From positions 2,128,501 through 2,192,500 of the forward strand of contig OX578149.1 in NCBI GenBank assembly GCA_951213105.1: a DNA stretch of 64,000 nt, read 5' to 3'. The position numbers and the translations under genes were made by a program. A model generated the notes under the pieces. It had not been told where the DNA came from and did not search any database. It saw nothing but the letters and a program-made list of their open reading frames with translations. Origin of the DNA: Amaurobius ferox. Taxonomy: Eukaryota; Arthropoda; Arachnida; Araneae; Amaurobiidae. Shown here one piece after another: positions 1 through 12,300 of the stretch. Within the stretch, counting starts at the first letter, position 1. Each line of letters opens with the position of its first letter.

Positions 1-3000
1 ACATAGTTGAGTTAAGAATCATGAGATTGAATGATGTTACGTATAGAGGGTCAGCCAGTCAATACCATCTATGATTCCGGTGCAGATAGATCGTTGGTAG
101 CACTTTGAAAATATTAAAGGGATTGCAGCGCAAAGGGAAAGTGGATAATATGATTGAAATTCAAGATTGGTATGTGAATCAGAGGATTAGCGTTTATCTT
201 GGGTACAGATTTTCTGCAAATTGGGTAGCACTGAATTTCAAGGAAATTCATAAGATTGACATTAAGGAAAGGACTAAGGAAGTTAGCTTAAATTTCCTAA
301 AGAAGTTTGTTTAAATGAAAATCCATCGGATAAGGAGAATGAGCCGTTAGAAATGTAGGTTCGTTTGATGAGTTGTTTTCGAAAGATCCACACACATTGG
401 TACTCATAAGGTTAATACAAGCAATAGCCAACCAACAACGTCAAACCCATATAGGTACGATAAAATAAAGGAGAAGGTGATGAAATATCATATTGATAAA
501 ATACTAAAATTAGGGGTTATAGTGCCCTTACACATCATCCATTATGCTGTGCCGTAAAGGGATTACTTGCAGACAATCCAGAGACTTATTGATTCGTTGT
601 GGATTTCCGCAAGCTAAACGACATAAGTACGTACACAAAAATGTCCACTGCCCATTATAGAAGACTTATTATATAATTTGATATAACTACAAATTATATG
701 TTAAATAATTTGACATAGCTACAAATTATATGACAAATAATTTGATATAACTACAAATTATATGACAAATAATTTGATATAACTACAAATTATATAATCC
801 ATACATTATATAATACATATCTACAAATTATATTTCGGAATATTTCCAAATGGCTTTAACACAGCAGGACATCCCCAAAACAGCATTTATTGCTAGTAAT
901 GCTTCCTATGGGCATTGATTCGTTTACCATTCTGATTCTTAGGGACCCCAGCAAGCTTCTGAACAAGCTTATGAACAAAATATTGGAGCGTGTTCTAGGT
1001 GAAATTGCCCATTTGTATTTAGATGGCATTCTTATAGTAAGTAAAACTTTTGAACGCCATTTAAATGACATCAAAAGTATATTTGATTTCATTTTCCATT
1101 CAGGATTGAAATTAAAATATAATAAGAGTCATTTTTCTCTAAATGAGTTCAAGTGATCCACCGAGAAGGCATTCACACAGATGATAGTAAATGACAAGTT
1201 TTCTGAACTTCAATCCGTTGTCATCTTTTCTTGGAATGACGTCCTGGTACAGTAAATTTATAGAAAAAAAATCATGGAATTATTTGAATGATTTAAGTGA
1301 TTATTACTACACGATTTAAGTGAAATGAAGAGACAGCAGATTCATTTCAAAAGTGGAAACATCCAAAGGATAGAAGATGTTTTGAAATATTTACAGATGT
1401 ACCCAAGAACTTCGAAACTATGCGACAGAAAACGGTCACAAAACGAGAGGGTCTGGCACTCATTTTTGCACTAAAAACGTTTAGAACTTATTTTAATGAA
1501 CTGCCAATAATAGTATATGCTGATCCTAACTAGATTAACTCCAATTTAGATTAACTACAGCAAAGAATTTTACATCTAGAAGGATTCGTTGGGCTTCTAA
1601 ATGCCAAGAGTTTAACTTAAACATGCAGCACAGGCATGGAAAAAATAACTTAATGGCCGACGCATCAAGTAAAATCCCACAACCTGAGGAAGATAGCAGG
1701 GAGGGGACGTTCCGCGTTAGCATCTATGGTAATCGAGTCTAGATAAAAGCTTATTGCTGAACAGAAAATATATTCAGAGTTAGGACCAATATATAGCTAT
1801 TTGGAAGATTGATGAATACTGAACCCGTTGATTGACAAAATGATGTTCTATAAGAAAAAGTGAAATGAAAACACGGAGTTGAGACTAGTGAAGCTGGAGT
1901 CACTCAGATTAATCAGTTGCACGATTTACCTACAGCGGCTCACAATGGAATACTTCAAGAGAGTCAATCGCGTATGACCACAAATCAAAAATAGTGTTGA
2001 TGAATGTCAATACGCATACTTGTCAATTGTGCAATAGTTGTGCAAAGTATAAACTAACTGGACCCATCAATTGTACGGTCTGGGTTATTCAAATATATTA
2101 AGGCAAATTTTCGTAGGGAAAAGATCGGTAATGATGTATTGGGACCTTATCCATTAAGTAAGTATAACATACATAGATATATAGTATATTTCTCAAAGTG
2201 GACAGAATTAATACCTTCCCAGGCTGTATCAGATGCAGTGCTGCATGGATTCGTCTTAAAATTTGGGACACCTGTTTGTGTGGCGAGCGACAATAGTCCC
2301 CAATTTGTAAGCTCAGTGTTTGCTGTAAACATTTATTATACCATTTTGTCTACAAGCGAAACAAGAAGAACGAATGAACAGAAATATATTAAAAATGATT
2401 GCTTCTTATAATATTTGGATTTGTATTGAGATCACTTTGGATTAAAGGCAGCTATTCGACAAGAAAAAGTTCAGCTGGGATATTTACGGGCAGAAAAATT
2501 ATTCACTATTCGAAAGATGTGTGGACGAACGAGCAAAAAAATTATTTCATACAGAATGTGACAGAGTTAATTGCAGAAGCGCAAACTAATATTCAAAACC
2601 CTCAACAAATGCGAGTCAAGCATTACGATCAAAGACAGAGAATCAACGATGCAGTAGAAGTTTAGTCCAAAGCTCGAGAAGCCTTACGTAGTAAGTGAAA
2701 TTAGAGAAAATAATGTTGTGACAGAGAAGAATGGTGCTAAAATCACAGCTTAATATTCATCAAATGAATCCATATTATAATAGAAGAGAATCAGAAATAA
2801 TCAAGGAATTGTAAAGTATATCAGATGATGAGGCAATTCTGACAGAAATGTAAACACTCAACTAGTACAAGACATTGCTAACGATGAAGTACAAAATAGC
2901 CGCACCAAAAATGTCGCTCATAACAATTCTCAACCTGTATATAACTATAATGATCAATCAGATAAACACATTGATAATCAACAGCCATCAGCTTCACGGA

Positions 3001-3470
3001 AACGTCACTATAGCGTATCTGAGCTAGAAGGAAAAAGTGTAAGATTCAAAAGATATGAACTTCGGTCAAAGTACAGTCGACAAAAGATACCTTTCCATCA
3101 TCCAGAATTACCATCTACAACGAGAAAAAGTGCTTTAATTAACGCGATCCTTAAATGTGCAACAACCAAGCCTGTCAAGAAACAGAGATTCCAGAGCATA
3201 TCCAATGGACGTAGTCTACACACAACAGCTACCTTTGATAGTACGGTGGAACGAGACAAGCGAGCGGACATGGAAATATCGCACTTTCAATTCCAGGTGG
3301 AAGGGATATCCACAACATTTCCAACAGTTATTATCAGAAAGGATGGTAATAGACAGTGGTATTAGTAAACTGTTATTGGAGATAAGTTTGAATTCTTGCA
3401 ATATTATTCATTTGCGAAGAAGAGCCTATAACCATACTAACGTCGCAAAAGAAAAAGGTTTTGATAACTA
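1..3470 (+). mobile_element. Decayed Ty3/gypsy-type retrotransposon (protease to integrase)
   Basis: Broken frames in the order protease, reverse transcriptase, RNase H, integrase show a Ty3/gypsy pol region. A D-S-G-A protease motif lies near 70-85. The RT start (VVDFRKLND) is near 598-625, and the RT core at 890-1156 has YLDGILIVSKTFERHL, in which the usual second Asp of YLDD is Gly. An RNase H piece with KREGLALIFALKTFRTYF is near 1440-1500. The integrase core has a YFSKW-type stretch near 2190 and an SDN stretch near 2290. A downstream piece (2460-2660) resembles the linker after the integrase core. Stops and frameshifts are frequent, so the element is dead. No LTR was identified and it runs off the left edge. 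Confidence 0.85.
666..800. repeat. AT-rich tandem repeat (about 32-base unit) inside the gypsy RT region
   Basis: About four copies of a unit containing AATTTGATATAACTACAAAT and ATATGACAAAT, with small differences between copies. The array separates the N-terminal RT piece from the RT core, so it probably expanded or was inserted after the element died. Confidence 0.8.
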
Positions 3471-6084
3471 AATATTGCGATTCCCGTTTCTCCAAATAGC
3501 ATTTCCTATTTCTCCAAATATCTGAAAATCAATGGGATGTGTGTATTTCTGGGAGGGATTATGACTTCCAAATCCTCCCCCCTGGTGACGCCTTTCTATT
3601 CTGATTTGAGAAAGTACTGCTGGAGCCTGAGAGGTACCCAAAAAGACACATTTTTGTCTGAACCGAAAGCACTCTAGAATTAATAATCTGATAGTCTGAG
3701 GACCAAGAAAAATGTAGTATGTATTAGAAACAAGCAAAATATTTAAAATGCATTCAATTGTTAAAGGGAAGAAAATATTCAATTGCATATACTGTAAATT
3801 GTGTATTAACATAACTAACGTGTTATGATGTAGTTTTATAGTGTCACAATTCCAAACCAGATTTATACTATGCTACCAAGTCATGTTTGAACAGTGAAAT
3901 CATGAGATTTATATTCAAATTGTATATTATGCTTGACATATGTTATGTATCACATATTATGTGTTATGACTTGTGTAGTTTGATTGAAAATTTTATATTG
4001 CAGTATGTTTTATATTTGGTATTGCAGGATAAGTAAAAAATCCATTTATGTGTTAATCTGTTACAACTTGTATAGAGTAGAACTGGGTTGGCCAGCAAAT
4101 ATAAAAATGTTTTAGGGTTGAAGGCAGGTCTGTAGAGACCTTGGTTCACTCTTCTTTTTAAGGAGGATTCTACTGTAAAGATTATCCAATTCTATCCTCG
4201 ACTTCTTTTTTAAGCAGCGTGTCCTCCCCAGAGAAAGAAAAGAGTCTTAAAATAAAACAACAATCTCGGAGTTTCTTCAATTTTAGCCAACCCTGTTTTT
4301 CATCCGGGCTTACAAGCACGATGGTACGTAGTGCGTGCTGCAGCCGATTGGAGAAAAGTAGAATGTTAGGGATATTATGAGAGTGAAAAATTATGAAAAA
4401 ATGAGCTATGCAGCTAGCTGCGTTGCTTTTTTTAAAATTTTAACGACGGTATCATGAGATCGTAATGATGAAGAACTGTGTTTCATTCCTCGAAACAGAT
4501 CCCATTCTATTCACATATGGACGGGCGTTTTCCAAAGATTGGTTTCCTGCTACTGGATCCAAAATGGATGTGGATCTTTATACCTATGACTGACGCACTT
4601 CAAATATTCCAAAGCAACCACTAAAATATTCATATGTACAACAAAGTAGGGGGCGAGATTATCAGAGCGACAGAAATGGAAATCATTGACAATCCAATCA
4701 ATGACATCCAAATAGAAATCATTGAAAAAGGATCTATCCAAAATGGCATTGTGTCGTTTGAAAATAGAGAACCCGCAGGAATTTTAATTCACCTAATATC
4801 ACCGCAAACCAGTTTTCCACGTCGAAAAGAAAACCCCGAAGGTAAGAGGAATCTCATTCTCAAACTTTTAAAAGTGCAGATATTGATTGAAATAAATGCT
4901 AAATCTCGGAATTAAAATCGAAAGCTGAATCATGACTACTGAGAATGTCTTCACTGCACATCAATTCACATAGGCATTGGAAGAACTTGTGTTGGGCTTT
5001 CCTCTAACCATTGACCGATGGGCATCTCATTTTATATTGGAAGTACACTTCCTAGCGGGTATTTCTCAGAGATACCGCGTCAGCACATACACGCCAAATA
5101 AACAGTACGGCCAACTGAAAAGAAATTACAAACAGAGTCTGTCAACAAGTATTCGAACACCGCTCATAACTCCTCGGGTCTTACAGAAGTATCGTTAGAC
5201 TACAAATAGTACCTTCTCCAATAGCCTACTCGAAATAATGGCATGGGCATCTCATTTGATGACGAGGTAGTTAGTCTTCGTGGTTTTTTTTTTTTTTTTG
5301 ACTCGTATAGAATTTTAAATGGCAACACCCCCTTTTTAGAGGATCCTAAGATGTGCCACATTGTAATTATACTATATATAAAGTGTTGTGCAATTTGGTC
5401 CCTAATGGTTGCGTATGTACCATAAAAAGATTCGGGCAGTATTTAAGATTGTAAAATGAAAGGAACACCTATAATGGTTTTCTCTAATCTACCTCAATTA
5501 TCCCGTAATATAATATAATATGAAGCATAATAGGCTCATTTTAGAAAATAGAGAGAAAGGACTCATTTCACATTTGGAATTTTAACCTCTCTTAATTGAT
5601 TATTTCATAGGAAAGGAGCTCCTTTAAACGAGATGTATGGAATTAAAAGTGGGTATATATATATATGTGTGTGTGTGTATGTATGTATTTATAGCAGACA
5701 TTATTTCGAGCCCAATGATACTTCTGGTTTGTCTATATGACACGAGGGCCGCGAATAACAAGCGGTGTTCAAATGCTTTTTGGACCGACCGTGCACTGTA
5801 GATAATTGAACTTGTTTCCGAAGTTCGAAAATGATTCGCTTTGTACTACACAAGGACGGTCGACAGTTTATCCAGTAGGTAGAACGAATTTGCGGTCGGA
5901 CAGGATGCTGGCTATGTTAAGCTGCCAAGTCCCTCCAACTTACTCTCACGGCTTCTACTGGATAATATAGGAAAGTCGAGTTCCCCGTAAACTTCGGTAT
6001 TTTCCAGTTATGTATAACATTTTATTCTATTTTTCAATCATGTACAACAAAATAGTGTATCCAATATTTTATAAACGCCCTCAC
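3471..6084. other. Intron / flanking sequence without recognised genes
   Basis: Nothing gene-like is seen. There is a run of 16 T at 5284-5299 and a TA/TG microsatellite at about 5653-5688. A stretch at 5740-5970 is less AT-rich and has a small inverted match (ATCCAGTAGG / CTACTGGAT), but no coding signal. The open frames here show no family resemblance. Confidence 0.6.
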
Positions 6085-6338
6085 CTGGCTATTTCCCGAT
6101 TATACCTCCTCAGCGCAGGCTCTTTGGAGGCTAGGCTGTTGACTGTGGTGTCTCTGAGTTCGTCTGTGGTTCGCATGTCCGTGAGTGAAGACCTCCTAGG
6201 GTAGGTGGTTCGGCCCAGCGTGCTCGTCCTGTAGCCGTAGGAGGGCCCAAGGTGGTCGTCGATGGATTCAAACTCGTACGATTTGAAAGGCATGGTGCTG
6301 CCCCCTTGATAAAGTTTGTACCGGGACAGCGGATCATC
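6085..6338 (-). CDS. Exon J of the scaffold-like gene (last one in the window)
   Basis: The acceptor GCTTTCTTCCAG and the donor ATAGCCAG/GTGAGG bound 254 bases, phase 0 to phase 2, about 84 residues. It reads DDPLSRYKLYQGGSTMPFKS, then YEFESIDDHLGPSYGYR, a basic TTYPRRSSLTDMRTTDEL and SKEPALRRYNREIAR. Tyr, Arg and Ser are common, with no long repeat, so this exon is also useful for homology searches. The gene must continue, because phase 2 leaves an incomplete codon. I found no convincing next exon between here and position 1, so it is presumably beyond the left edge. Confidence 0.87.
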
Positions 6339-9300
6339 CTGGAAGAAAGCAATCAGCTTGAGACATTTTTCGTTCAATTCACTTCATTTTTTATCACACG
6401 AATGCATTCATACAGAATAAAATAAAATGCAAATGTGTTAACCGTACTTGTTTTTAACATTAAGCTTGCAGTTTTAATGCAGAAACCAACCTCTTTGAAC
6501 CGACCACCGTACTGCTCATCAGCAACAGTTAGCTGCACATGAGAAAAGAAGGTTTATCTGAAGTTGGATCGGCATTTCTTCTAAAGAGGCTCGTCTGGCT
6601 GTATGCAGCCTCGATATCGCCCCCACCCTATTAACCCATCCCCATAAAAAATGGAACGATTATTTTAATCTATGTACGCCAAAGGCCTATCGTTTTGGGG
6701 GGTGAATGACCATGGGGAAGGAATTTCATTTTTTACTTCCGAAAATCGAAAAAGTGCTACATAAAAATAATTTTTTAAAAAAATGCTATTTTATGTGGAA
6801 TGCGCTATTTAATTATTTAAAAGCAAAGGATTCCTAATTAACACGCGCCTTTCTCGAAATCACGTGCATCTAAAATTTAAAGAAATCATAAATAGATAGG
6901 CTCACTCTTATTCAATGCCTTGTTTAAGAGCTATCGCGAAATATAAAAATCCATAGGAAATAGAGCAACAGCTGCAGTACAAGGCACGTATGTATCGTTT
7001 GAGGAGATATGCAAATGATTAGAATTTGAAAGCAAAAAAGCCTTTTATTAAGAAATAGTGGCAACAAGATGATGACATTTTCGTAACTGGTAAATCCTCC
7101 CCTTTTATCTATACAAGCCGATATTCGGTGCGGCATAGAGTCAATTAAGTTGCTTATGTCTCTCTACAGAAAATTCCACGACAAATGTTGCAACTGGTCG
7201 GCTATTTCAATGGTATTCTAGGAAGGTTGCAATTGACGTCCCAGCATGTCCTAGACGTGTTCTATTGGTAATAGATCTGGAGACATTAAATTCCAGAAAA
7301 TCGTACAGTATGTGGTCAAGCGTTGTTTTATTGGTAAATGGAAATTGGACGGTTTTACAGCATAGGCTGAAAAATCGGCTGTAGAATATCGTCGACGTAC
7401 AAGCGGGTCGTCAGATTGCATGCACCACTACTGGAGGAGATAGGCTGTTCCACGAGATAGCTCTCCAGACTGCCACACCACGTGTGATGCCCGTACACAG
7501 ATCGACAACACATGCGGGACTGGAACGCTGCCCCGTCCTCCTCCACACACGTCATCAGTACTGAGCGAGAAACGGGAATCGTGGCTAAAGATAACATGCA
7601 CACGCATTACAACACGAAATGAAACACAAGGTAGTTAGTTGTATTGAAACACGACTTGAAGTATCAAAGCAGAATGGCCCGTGAATGCGAACATTGTCCA
7701 GGCTGACCCAGTTCGGCGCCCATTCCGACGTCTCTGCCCATGCTGAGGGGTTAGCAGTAGATGCCTTAATAGACGTCGACACCTAATCCACACCCAGTCG
7801 TTTCTGAATAGTATCCCTTGAGATAGGATGCAAGGAGATTGGCAAATGCCTCAGAATGTCTGATAGGGACGTCATGGATGTGGACGTGGTTCCACTCCTG
7901 ACTGCACGATCCTTTGGAGTAGCTGTCTGTGTGAGGCGTTCTGAGCCTCTGCGGCGGTTACCTGTGCCTTCTCTTATCCAGGGGCGTCCCGGGGCTCAAT
8001 CAGCCCAATCTACCGCTTGGGGCCTCATATTTACAGAAGGCCTCAAAACGTTGAATATTATTTTTATTGGACTTATCTCGCATATTTTTAAAGACTCGTT
8101 AGTGCATTATACATTATACCTAATCCAACGTTTTCTTGGTATTTTATATAACTCTATATTTCATTATTAGGCACTTGTGTATCAGTTTATAACGTTCTTT
8201 ATACCGTTTTGGCCACAACATATTTATAGAATTGTAGTTGAGCATATTGAGATAATGATACTGCAATTCCCATGGTGCGTTTTGTTATATAATCGGGATA
8301 GGATTATCCGTTGGGACAAGGTAGTTTCAAACCCAGAAGTACAGTATTTAATATCATACAAAAACCTGCCAATTAGTTTTAACCTCAAAATTCTATTCTA
8401 GCACCTAAAGTGAAAAGACTTTTTTAAACTTGTTCAAACAACACAATTAAACTGTCGAATAATCTATTTTTCTGATTATCCATTTTCGGGTGTGTGGCGT
8501 TTTGCTGTATTTATTGTTCAGATGAAGTGTTTGTCTCAGAAAACCTCGGGACGCTACTGCTCTGGTCCACTGCCACCAACGCCGAACCACTATCCCATCG
8601 CTCCGACCAAGATGGCGACGTCTGTTGGACCCACCAGCGTCCTTCCGGCTTATGAATCGGACACTCAGTGCCGTCGAGCACACCTCAAAGGCATCTTTGC
8701 ACACAACTTGAAATATTTGCACACAACTTGAAATACGTAATTGTAACACACAACTTGAAATACATCTTTGCACACAACTTGAAATATTAAAGCAGAAAAT
8801 TCGGTTTCAATTAAACGCGAGTAAGAACACCGACCCTTTTAAATCCTTCTCATACGCGTTGCGCGGCCCTATAACATTATTGGTTTCGACTGAAACGAGA
8901 TTTGCTCGTCGAGGTTCCATTTTTTTTCGGATGCATATATTTTTGCAACAGAGTGTATTGTACCACACTTATTTCGGAACGGAACCCAGCGTGTTCCAGA
9001 AAAAGGGGTATTCTTATTGCTGTTGATTTTCAGCGAGGTCAAGTTAGAAAGAAGGTTCGAATTGGATAGATTCTTCTAATTACATGGACTATTTGCCTAC
9101 AATATTTACACTTGTTTATCTGCCGGGAAAGTTAATATATCAGGCACACCCGATTTTCTTTCAAACTGTGGATAGGATTATATAAAGTGAAAAATAGTGT
9201 TGCGAACGTGTTGTATTCCCTTTGGTGCCTCGTCTTTCGTCTGTCTCGAAGGCTAGGCGAAGAAAACACACTGCATGACGTGAGCCCAGGGTTTCCAGAA

Positions 9301-12300
9301 ATTTTCAGCTAGAAGTTTGCCAGATTTAGCGATTTATCGCGCATTTGACGACTTCCAGAATATTCCAGAAACTTCTCGATAGGACGATTATCCTTTGAGA
9401 TACACAGATTTCCAGAAGTTTTTATGGAGAGACTATAAAAAGGACTAACCCCTTCCTTGCAAGGGAGTTGAATGGACGTGACACGAGCTATATTGGACTA
9501 TAATTTCTATCAATGTTTTGAGAACAACAGTAACTGGTGTTTTGTGCAATTACTTTCGCCAACATTCTGTGAATAATATCAGATATTCTGCGAAATGAGT
9601 AAAGTACTTAAGTGTTGTTTTTCTGTGTACTGTTCCTGTTTACGTTGTGCTTGTGAATAAACGTAAGTTGTCCAGAAACTTGAACTCGTTTTTGTATCCT
9701 GTGTATACACTCACGATTCTTGAGGATACGTTTCGCAACAATAGATTAAAAAATAAATGTCGAGTTCACACAAATCTTTTTGGGAGAGCAGAGGAGGAAC
9801 TAGATGACTCACCACGAATTCTTCCCTCCCTAGCGTCGTCAACATGGAGAGCTTTGTGTCGGATGCGTGCCTCCTGTGCCTGCTTCGCCTGGCTGCCGTA
9901 CTGGCGGCCATCCGGCTCCCACTGCTGGTCAGCGGCAGGGTGGACGAACCCAGCTTCCTCAGGGGGTCGTAGACAGAGGTGTTGGTGGTGAGGGTGTCCG
10001 CGGGCCACGTAGAATGCGAGAGCAGCCCAGAGAGGTCCGGATCCGTGATACGGCGCCTGAAAGAGGTAGGACGCGATTCTTAAATACTAAAAGGTAGTTA
10101 TCAGAAGATGAATATTGTCCAGTCGCAGTTTTCTATCTTTAGGTATTTCAAGTTTATTTTTCGGGTTATTTTACTTAGTATATATTTGCTTTCTCTTCGA
10201 AATTTCTATCACAGATCTTTTTTGGACATTGAACTAAAGGACATTTTCTTAACTAAAGGAAAATAAAATGAATCCTGACCATGGCGGTGATCGAGAAAGA
10301 GACGAACTCCGTGGAGTGCCATGGACGACTCAATAACGACGCCTTGTAGAAGTTTCTTTCCATGAAAAATTAGGATTTTGCAATTTTACTCTGGTGAAGT
10401 AGATTTATGGGTGGCAGCAGCCATAAAAGAATCCATATCACAAAGGACGTTCTAAGACAGCGTTTCTCAAAATGGGGTTCCGCGGCATGATAGTTTCGTG
10501 GAAATGTTTTAAAGAATGAAAATCCTTGTAACATTTTAGATGCATCATTGAATTCTAATGAGCCCTCATTTTAATATTAAAATAACGCTCATTAGTATAT
10601 TTTATAACAGAAATGTTAAATATTTTCGGAGTTCTTACAAAATCAACGGGTCTGTCTCTTGCGACCCGAAGCAAGGTATTGACATGCTACATAACTACAT
10701 ACTGGATAACTGAGACGTTTATTTCATGAAAGTAGTAAAAACTCAAAATACTAAATTGAAAATATTAAACATTGAATAATTAATGTTCAAGACAACTGGA
10801 CAACTATCAAACAAAAATGAAGATTCTGTTTGACGCACCCATTTATTTTAATTAATTTTCCCAGACAGACTCGACATTATCTGAATGTTGACCTCGAATG
10901 TCTCAGCACATAGATCAAAATTTAAAATTCGTTATGACTTAAAACAGGCGAAAAGTTAATGTAGCAGACACACCCGATTTTCTTTCAAACTGTGGATAGG
11001 ATTATATAAAGTGAAAAATAGTGTTGCGAACGTGTTGTATTCCCTTTGGTGCCTCGTCTTTCGTCTGTCTCGAAGACTAGGTGAAGAAAGCACACTGCAT
11101 AACGTGGGCCCAGGGTTTCCAGAAATTTCCAGCTAGAAGGTTACCATATTTAGCGATTTATCGCGCATTTGACGACTTCCGGAATGCTCCAGAAACTTCT
11201 CGATAGGACGATTATTCTTTGAGATACACAGACTTCCAGAAGTTTCTATGGAGAGACTATAAAAAGGACTCACCCCTCCCTTGCAAGGGAGTGGAATGGA
11301 CGTGACACGAGCTATATTGGACTATAATTTATGTCAATGTTTTGAGAACAACAGTAGCTTCTGTTTTGTGAAATTACATTCGCCAACATTCTGTGAATAA
11401 TATCAGATATTCTGCGAAATGAGAGAAGTACTTAAGTGTTGTTTTTCTGTGTACTGTTCCTGTTTGCGTTGTGCTTGTGTAAATCTGTGTACAGTTCCAG
11501 TTACGTCGTCCTGTGCGTTGTGTTTGTGTATTTTGTATAAAATTGCATTCGATTTGATTGAGTCTTGCTGCGTCAGCGTACAATCTGTCGGTGTTAAGAA
11601 AGCTCTCGGAATTCGCTTCGCTTAAATAAATAAATTAAATGCTACCCTAGACTTCCTCTGTTTATAGAGATTTCAAAAGGGGTTCCAAGACCCCAAAACT
11701 TTGGAAAACACTGTTCTAAGATGAAATGTGCAAGATATCGTTCGGGTCATTTTCGACATGGCCGAAGTGAACCTGCGTCGGAATACAATTCAGGATAATT
11801 GAGTCTGATATTCCACAAAGTTTGATATTCTATTAAGTCTGATATTCTATCTAATTCTATTCTAGAATCTCTTCTGATATTCTATTCAATTATTCTACTC
11901 CAATTAAGTTTGATATTAAGATTGAATTAAGTTTAATATTCTACAATAGGTATCCTAACTCAAATAGAGTGTTGTAGTAGAGTAGTCCACCCTCGGCTTT
12001 ACTTCGAAGAACGAGACTGCACGACCATTCAAGTCATTTCTTTGCGATAACTAGGCTAGTCGTAATGCTTCTTTCTTCATCTTCGGTTGAGCGCGCTTTA
12101 ACCCAAAATTGGGTCACATCTAATATTTTATAATATAGGTTCCCAACCTACTCTAGGATCATTGTAAAAATAATTGAAGTTTTTTTTTTTTAACTTATAC
12201 TTTTTGTGCTATTCGCTGACTTTCCTTCGTGGATTCCAATTTGGGAACAATCGCTCTACAACTTTATAGATACGATAGTATACCAAAGCCACACGAAATC

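Noticed and set aside
8699..8787. CRISPR-like array
   Set aside because: Only four 14-base repeats with related, unequal spacers in a eukaryotic intron; a minisatellite.
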